The notes under the pieces are model-generated. The model was given only the letters and a program-made list of their open reading frames with translations, was not told where the DNA came from and ran no database searches. The position numbers and the translations under genes are program-made. Of a stretch of 64,000 bases of DNA, positions 59,071-64,000 are shown in pieces. How positions within the stretch are numbered: the first letter of the stretch is position 1; each line of letters opens with the position of its first letter. This stretch comes from Microbispora rosea subsp. aerata. Lineage in GTDB: Bacteria; Actinomycetota; Actinomycetes; Streptosporangiales; Streptosporangiaceae. The stretch covers positions 1 to 64,000 of the forward strand of contig NZ_BMPY01000013.1 in the NCBI RefSeq assembly GCF_014647835.1. The letters run 5' to 3'.

Positions 59071-60408
59071 ATGCGCAAACTCCCCCCCATCCTCGTCGCG
59101 AGCCTCGCTCTCGCCGCCGCGGCGGCGTGCGGCAGCGACTCCGGCAGCAGCTCCGGCACCGAGCCGGCCGCCCAGGGCAGCGCACCGGCCGACGGCGGCG
59201 CGAAAAAGCCGCTCGAGGGCGTGACGATTGAGGCGGCCGCCGTGTGGAGCGGCGAGGAACAGGCCAACTTCGAAAAGGTCCTCCGCGCCTTCGAGGAAAA
59301 GACCGGCGCCAAGGTGACGTACGTCTCCACCACCGACGACATCGGTGCCGTCCTCGGCCCTCGGATCCAGGGCGGCAACCCGCCGGACGTCGCGATCCTC
59401 CCCCAACCGGGCCTGGTGCAGCAGTACGCCGATCAGAACGCGCTCAAGCCGCTGGCCCCGGAGGTGCAGACGCAGATCGACCAGAACTACACCCCGTACT
59501 GGAAGGAGCTCGGCTCCGCCAACGGCCAGGTGTACGGCGTGCTGGTCAAGGCGGCGCACAAGTCGCTCATCTGGTACCGCCAGTCGGCCTTCGACGACGC
59601 CGGCGCCCAGCCGGCCGCCACCTGGGACGACCTGATCAAGAACGCCCAGACGCTGGCCGACTCCGGTGTTCCGCCGTTCGCGCTGTGCGCCGCCTCCGGC
59701 TGGACGCTGACCGACCTGTTCGAGAACATCTACCTCTCCACCGCCGGCCCGGAGAACTACGACAAGCTCTCCAAGCACGAGATCCCGTGGACCGACGACA
59801 CGGTCAAGACGGCCCTGGAGAAGATGGCGCAGATCTTCGGGAAGAAGGACTTCATGCTGGGCGGAGCGTCCAGTGCCCTGCAGACCGACTTCCCGACCTG
59901 CGTAACCCAGGTCTACGCCCAGAAGAAGGCCGCCATGGTCATCGAGGCCGACTTCGTCGCGGCGTCGGCCACCCAGTCTGGCGCGAAGATCGGCGAGGAA
60001 GCCAAGATCATGCCGTTCCCCAAGGTCGGCGAGACCGCTCCGGTCATCCTCGGCGGTGACGTCGCGGTCGTGATGAAGGACACCAAGGGCGCGCAGGCGC
60101 TGGTGGAGTTCCTGGCTTCCAAGGAGGGCGGCGAGGTCTGGGCCAAGCAGCCCGGCTATCTGTCCCCCAACCGCAACGTCTCGCCCGACAACTACCCGGA
60201 CGAGCTGACCAAGCAGCTCGCACAGACGATCATTTCGGCCGGTGAGTCGGTGCGGTACGACATGTCCGACCTCGCCCCCAGCGCCTTCGGCGGCACCGAC
60301 GGCAAGGGCGAGTGGAAGCAGCTGCAGGACTTCCTCCGCAACCCCTCCGACGTGAAGGGCGCGCAGGAGAAGCTCGAGGCGGACGCCGCCAAGGCCTTCA
60401 AGAAGTAA
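59071..60408 (+). CDS. Carbohydrate ABC transporter binding lipoprotein (second)
   Basis: A 445-residue family 1 binding protein. The lipobox AAAAC places the lipid-modified Cys at about residue 20, followed by a Ser/Gly linker. The ligand domain includes GGNPPDVAILPQPGLVQQYA and an AglE-like end (KQAQ-type helix, PAEKLEADAAKAFKK region). It differs clearly from the upstream binding protein, so the importer may have two ligands or two affinities. It lies 13 bp before the permease gene. Confidence 0.92.
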   Translation: MRKLPPILVASLALAAAAACGSDSGSSSGTEPAAQGSAPADGGAKKPLEGVTIEAAAVWSGEEQANFEKVLRAFEEKTGAKVTYVSTTDDIGAVLGPRIQGGNPPDVAILPQPGLVQQYADQNALKPLAPEVQTQIDQNYTPYWKELGSANGQVYGVLVKAAHKSLIWYRQSAFDDAGAQPAATWDDLIKNAQTLADSGVPPFALCAASGWTLTDLFENIYLSTAGPENYDKLSKHEIPWTDDTVKTALEKMAQIFGKKDFMLGGASSALQTDFPTCVTQVYAQKKAAMVIEADFVAASATQSGAKIGEEAKIMPFPKVGETAPVILGGDVAVVMKDTKGAQALVEFLASKEGGEVWAKQPGYLSPNRNVSPDNYPDELTKQLAQTIISAGESVRYDMSDLAPSAFGGTDGKGEWKQLQDFLRNPSDVKGAQEKLEADAAKAFKK

Positions 60409-60421
60409 AGGAAGGACGGCC

Positions 60422-61939
60422 GTGACCGAACGGTTGGACGGCCCGCAGGCCGCCGGCGGCGGTGAGTCCGCCGCCGGGGCCTCCTCCGGCCCCCGCGAAA
60501 CTCCCGCAGATCCTTCCCCGAACTCCCCGAGTTCCCCCACTTCCCCCAGCTCCCCCGGCTCCTCGGGCGGTTCCCCGGCCGCCGCCTCCCCCTCCCCCTC
60601 CACCTCCACCTCCGGCTCCACCGGCTCCCCGGCCGCGGCGGGGCCGCCCGTACGGCTCGGCCCGTCGCCGAAGCTGGCGGTGCTGTTCCTGCTCCCCGCG
60701 CTGCTGCTGCTCGCCGCGTGGATGATCTACCCGGTCGTCTACTCGATCTGGCGCAGCCTCTACGACGCGACCGGCGACCGTTTCGTCGGCCTGAGCAACT
60801 ACATCTCGATCTTCACCGACTCCTCGACGCTCACCACGATCAGGAACAACGTCATCTGGGTCGTGGTGGCCCCGATCATCGTCACCGCGCTCGGCCTGAT
60901 CTTCGCGGTGCTGACCGAGCGCATCCGCTGGGCCACGGCGTTCAAGCTCGTGCTGTTCATGCCGATGGCCGTCTCCCTGCTCGCCGCCGGGGTCATCTTC
61001 CGCCTGGTGTACGAGCAGGACCCGGACAAGGGCGTGGCCAACGCCATCATCACCACCATCCACGACACCTTCTCCTCCGGCGCGAGCTATCCCGGCGCCC
61101 GGCCGAGGGAGAACGACCAGGCGCCCGCGGTCGTGCAGGACGGCGCGGTGGTGACCCGGCAGCCGGCGCAGCCGGGCACCCCGGTGCTGATCCCGCTCGT
61201 CGGCATCGGTCAAGACCTGATGCAGGACGCCCCGCCCGCCAAGGCGGCTCCGGCTCCCGGCGGCGACGGCCTGAGCGGCACGGTCTGGCTCGACGTGGTC
61301 CGCGGCGGCGGAGGCACGCTCAACCAGATCGACCCGCAGGAGAAGGGCCTCGGCGGCATCACGGTCGAGGCGGTCTCCGGCGGCGTGGTCAAGGCGACGA
61401 CCGAGACGGCCGCCGACGGCACGTTCCGCTTCACCGGCCTGCCGTCCGGCTCCTACGTCGTGCGGCTGCCGCAGTCGAACTTCACGGCGCCCTTCAACGG
61501 CCTGACCTGGCTGGGCCCGACGCTGATCACGCCGGCGATCATCGGCGCGTACATCTGGGTGTGGGCCGGGTTCGCGATGGTGCTGATCGCGGCCGGGCTG
61601 TCGGCGATCCCCCGGGACGCCCTGGAGGCCGCCAGGATCGACGGCGCGACCGAGTGGCAGGTGTTCCGCAAGATCACCGTGCCGCTGCTGTCGCCGGTGC
61701 TGCTCGTCGTGTTCGTCACGATGATCATCAACGTGCTGAAGGTCTTCGACCTGGTGTTCATCATCGCCCCCGGCTCGGTGCAGCCGCAGGCGAACGTGAT
61801 CGCGCTGGAGATGTGGCGCGTGTCGTTCGGCGGCGGTGGCAACCAGGGCATGGGTAGCGCACTGTCGATCTTCCTGCTCGTCCTGGTGGTGCCGTTCATG
61901 ATCTTCAACATCCGCCGGTTCAGGAGGGACGAGGGATGA
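60422..61939 (+). CDS. Carbohydrate ABC permease with large extracytoplasmic insert
   Basis: A 505-residue inner-membrane permease of the MalF/AglF type, started at a GTG with GGAAGGA upstream. A Ser/Pro-rich cytoplasmic tail (1-75) precedes six to seven helices. Residues ~219-358 are an insert between helices that includes a Cna-B/carboxypeptidase-regulatory-like fold (GLGGITVEAVSGGVVKATTE, ADGTFRFTGLPSGSYVVRLP). The EAA loop (LEAARIDGATEWQVFRKITV, 401-420) docks the ATPase. No ATPase gene is present here; a shared MsiK-type ATPase is probable. Confidence 0.92.
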   Translation: MTERLDGPQAAGGGESAAGASSGPRETPADPSPNSPSSPTSPSSPGSSGGSPAAASPSPSTSTSGSTGSPAAAGPPVRLGPSPKLAVLFLLPALLLLAAWMIYPVVYSIWRSLYDATGDRFVGLSNYISIFTDSSTLTTIRNNVIWVVVAPIIVTALGLIFAVLTERIRWATAFKLVLFMPMAVSLLAAGVIFRLVYEQDPDKGVANAIITTIHDTFSSGASYPGARPRENDQAPAVVQDGAVVTRQPAQPGTPVLIPLVGIGQDLMQDAPPAKAAPAPGGDGLSGTVWLDVVRGGGGTLNQIDPQEKGLGGITVEAVSGGVVKATTETAADGTFRFTGLPSGSYVVRLPQSNFTAPFNGLTWLGPTLITPAIIGAYIWVWAGFAMVLIAAGLSAIPRDALEAARIDGATEWQVFRKITVPLLSPVLLVVFVTMIINVLKVFDLVFIIAPGSVQPQANVIALEMWRVSFGGGGNQGMGSALSIFLLVLVVPFMIFNIRRFRRDEG

Positions 61940-62823
61940 CGACCCTGGCCGAACCCCGGCAGGCGCAGGCGATCGAGCGCGGCCTGGTCACCCGGGTGGT
62001 CGACCGCCTCGGCGGCGGCGTGGTCCAGGTCTTCATGATCCTGGTCGCGCTGTTCTGGCTGATCCCCACCCTGGGCCTGCTGGTCGTCTCGCTGCGCGGC
62101 GAGACCGACAACAACTCCTCCGGCTGGTGGACGCTGTTCACCAAGCCGGCGCAGCTCACCTTCGACAACTACTCGAGCCTCCTCGCGTCGGGCTTCAGCT
62201 CGTCGTTCTGGAACACGGTGCTGATCACGGTGCCCTCGACCGTGCTGGTGATCGGCATCGCGGCCATGGCGGCGTACGCGTTCGCCTGGATCGAGTTCCC
62301 CGGCAGGGACACGGTGTTCCTCGTGGTCATCGCCCTGCTGGTCGTCCCGGTGCAGATCGCGCTGATCCCCATCGCCAAGCTGTACGGCACCCTGGGGATC
62401 TTCGGCTCGATTCTCGGGGTCGTGCTGTTCCACGTGGCGTTCGGCCTGCCGTTCGCCATCTTCCTGCTGCGCAACTTCTTCGTGGGCGTTCCGCGCGAGC
62501 TGCTCGAGGCGGCGCGGATGGACGGAGCGCCGGAGTGGCGGATCTTCGCCACCGTGGTGTTCCCGCTGGCCAAGCCCGCGATCGCGTCGCTCGGCATCTT
62601 CCAGTTCCTGTGGGTGTGGAACGACCTGCTCGTCGCGCTGGTGTTCGCCGACACCGAGAACCAGCCGATGACGAAGGCGTTGCAATCCCAGATGCGGCAG
62701 TTCGGCACGAACGTGGACATCCTCGCTCCGGGCGCGTTCCTGTCGCTCATCATCCCGTTGGTACTCTTCTTCGCCTTCCAGCGGTACTTCGTGCAAGGCA
62801 TGCTGGCAGGCTCGGTCAAGTGA
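61936..62823 (+). CDS. Carbohydrate ABC permease (second)
   Basis: A 295-residue permease of the MalG/AglG type with six membrane helices and the EAA loop LLEAARMDGAPEWRIFATVV. Its ATG overlaps the stop of the first permease gene by 4 bp. The operon ends right after it with a strong hairpin (62827-62856). With the two lipoproteins and first permease it makes an importer for a sugar, possibly an alpha-glucoside. Confidence 0.95.
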   Translation: MTTLAEPRQAQAIERGLVTRVVDRLGGGVVQVFMILVALFWLIPTLGLLVVSLRGETDNNSSGWWTLFTKPAQLTFDNYSSLLASGFSSSFWNTVLITVPSTVLVIGIAAMAAYAFAWIEFPGRDTVFLVVIALLVVPVQIALIPIAKLYGTLGIFGSILGVVLFHVAFGLPFAIFLLRNFFVGVPRELLEAARMDGAPEWRIFATVVFPLAKPAIASLGIFQFLWVWNDLLVALVFADTENQPMTKALQSQMRQFGTNVDILAPGAFLSLIIPLVLFFAFQRYFVQGMLAGSVK

Positions 62824-62826
62824 CCG

Positions 62827-62856
62827 GCCGGAGGCCCCGAATTCGGGGCCTCCGGC
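62827..62856 (+). terminator. Terminator of the importer operon
   Basis: A 30-bp perfect palindrome centred on GAATTC, with 13-14 GC-rich pairs, begins 3 nt after the last permease stop. It should end transcription from either side even without a T tract. Confidence 0.85.
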
Positions 62857-62865
62857 ATCACCGCG

Positions 62866-62944
62866 TTCGGCACGGGAAGTGTCCCTTGTGTGGTGAACTG
62901 TGCCGAAGCAGCGTCGGGTGCCCGCTTCACGGGGGTAAGCGGGC
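62866..62944 (+). promoter_or_regulatory. Two hairpins ahead of ung
   Basis: TTCGGCAC (62866-62873) pairs with GTGCCGAA (62900-62907), and GCCCGCTT (62920-62927) pairs with AAGCGGGC (62937-62944); both are perfect 8-bp stems. They could be a leader structure for ung or additional terminators. Confidence 0.4.
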
Positions 62945-63003
62945 ATCCGATCTTTCCGCCGCCGGGCCGTACGGGGGCGGAAAAGCCGATAGAGTGCGCG
63001 GAC

Positions 63004-63681
63004 ATGTCAGGACGTCCGTTGCACGAACTCGTGGAAGCCGGTTGGGCCGAGGCCCTCGAACCCGTGGCCGGGCGCATCGCCGCCATGGGCGACTTCCTCA
63101 GGCAGGAGATCGCGGAAGGCCGCCATTACCTCCCGGCGGGGAAAGATGTGCTCCGCGCGTTCACGCAGCCGCTGAGCGAGGTCCGGGTGCTGATCGTCGG
63201 CCAGGACCCCTATCCCACCCCCGGTCACCCGGTCGGCCTGAGCTTCTCCGTGGCCCCGGACGTACGGCCGCTGCCGGGCAGCCTGGTCAACATCTTCAAG
63301 GAGTACATGGCCGACCTCGGCTATCCTGCGCCGTCCAACGGCGACCTCACGCCGTGGACCGAGCAGGGCGTGCTCCTGCTCAACAGGGTGCTCACGGTCA
63401 TGCCGGGCAAGCCCGCCTCTCACCGGGGCAAGGGGTGGGAAGAGGTCACCGAGCAGGCCATCAAGGCGCTGGTCGCGCGGGGCGGGCCGCTCGTGGCGAT
63501 CCTGTGGGGCCGCGACGCGCGGAACCTGCGGCCCATGCTCGGGGACGTGCCGTGCATCGAGTCGGCCCACCCCAGCCCGCTGTCGGCGCGCAGCGGGTTC
63601 TTCGGCTCCCGTCCGTTCAGCCGGGCCAACGCCCTGCTGGTGCAGCAGGGCGGGAAACCGGTCGAGTGGAAACTGCCGTAA
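63004..63681 (+). CDS. ung: Uracil-DNA glycosylase
   Basis: A 225-residue family 1 uracil-DNA glycosylase that removes uracil from DNA in base excision repair. Motif A is [19 protein letters not shown] (catalytic Asp; the usual His after Tyr is replaced, as in other actinobacterial enzymes), and motif B is [14 protein letters not shown] with the catalytic His. The ATG at 63004 is chosen since the protein then starts at the usual place ([18 protein letters not shown]); the frame is open 38 codons further up. Confidence 0.93.
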   Translation: MSGRPLHELVEAGWAEALEPVAGRIAAMGDFLRQEIAEGRHYLPAGKDVLRAFTQPLSEVRVLIVGQDPYPTPGHPVGLSFSVAPDVRPLPGSLVNIFKEYMADLGYPAPSNGDLTPWTEQGVLLLNRVLTVMPGKPASHRGKGWEEVTEQAIKALVARGGPLVAILWGRDARNLRPMLGDVPCIESAHPSPLSARSGFFGSRPFSRANALLVQQGGKPVEWKLP

Positions 63682-63705
63682 CGGCTTGCCGATAGGATCA
63701 TCACC

Positions 63706-64000
63706 ATGAGCGATGAAACGGACACCGGTCGCTATCTGCGGCTCACCGTCGAGCTGCTGGTCGAGGTCCTCGACGTCGACGCGCTGCAGGCGGCGGCGCT
63801 CGCCGAGATCCGCGACCCCCAGGCCGAGCTGAGCGACGAGGAGCGGCAGGAGCAGATCGAGCTGGTCAAGACCGACGAGACGGGCGCGGCGGCCCTGCAG
63901 TGGCTGATCGAGCCCGACCACGTGCTCGGCCTGGTCGAGCACGTGACCGAGGTCGAGCCGCGCGAGGCGGTGCTCGGCGTCGAGCCGTCGGAGGGCGTCC
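63706..64000 (+). CDS. Unrecognised acidic protein, 5' part only
   Basis: This frame starts at an ATG 24 bp after ung and runs off the window (98 residues visible). The product is highly acidic, rich in Glu, Asp, Leu and Val (LTVELLVEVLDVDALQAAAL), with no membrane segment. I do not recognise it. The close spacing suggests a transcript with ung. Confidence 0.65.
   Translation, partial: MSDETDTGRYLRLTVELLVEVLDVDALQAAALAEIRDPQAELSDEERQEQIELVKTDETGAAALQWLIEPDHVLGLVEHVTEVEPREAVLGVEPSEGV

Overview
This window is high-GC actinobacterial chromosome, most likely from Streptosporangiaceae or a close relative (family-level inference only). The main evidence is a backbone on the minus strand that repeats, gene for gene, the conserved block of Mycobacterium tuberculosis Rv1292-Rv1312. 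From the high-coordinate end it reads nrtL (in the argS position), lysA, hom, thrC, thrB, rho, rpmE, prfA, prmC, tsaC, a wecA/rfe-type transferase, atpI and a second small membrane protein, atpBEFHAGDC, and a DUF2550 gene. Many starts are GTG or TTG, and the DNA is mostly above 70% G+C.

Layout. 1-8.5 kb: complete F1Fo ATP synthase operon. 8.6-10.1 kb: polyprenyl-phosphate GlcNAc-1-P transferase. 10.1-14.8 kb: an insertion in the conserved order, with a DNA repeat array and three unrecognised genes, one of them a 920-residue repeat protein with a histidine-rich segment. 14.9-22.9 kb: tsaC-prmC-prfA-rpmE-rho-thrB-thrC, with a structured leader before rpmE. 23.1-30.1 kb: a surface-glycan insertion (three GT2 glycosyltransferases, a polysaccharide deacetylase, a GT-C membrane transferase) between thrC and hom. 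30.8-34.5 kb: hom, lysA, nrtL. 34.9-43.1 kb: a large glycosyltransferase-like protein, an AAA/DUF4143 ATPase, an asparagine-synthetase-like protein, SodC and trehalose synthase TreS.

43.3-54.0 kb is the most unusual part. The 3' remnants of an ftsX-like gene and of a second treS are joined head to head. They are followed by a lower-GC island: an FHA-like regulator, a divergent aldo/keto reductase, and an eight-gene minus-strand operon (split transketolase, double cupin, GmhA-like sugar-phosphate isomerase, MFS transporter, TreT-like retaining glycosyltransferase, phytanoyl-CoA-type dioxygenase, HAD phosphatase). An intact ftsX-like gene of the same family as the remnant borders the far side. 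The gene set suggests a small sugar pathway, possibly a heptose-containing or trehalose-like disaccharide. This is inference; I cannot match it to a described pathway.

54-62.9 kb: a PadR-regulated MacB/FtsX-type ABC exporter, divergent from a carbohydrate ABC importer with two tandem binding lipoproteins and two permeases but no ATPase gene. 63-64 kb: uracil-DNA glycosylase and the start of an unrecognised gene.

Several intergenic gaps (10.5-11.0, 18.3-18.5, 30.3-30.6, 36.9-37.2 and 40.3-40.5 kb) hold different families of short GC-rich direct repeats. I saw no tRNA, rRNA, CRISPR array, transposase or integrase gene.
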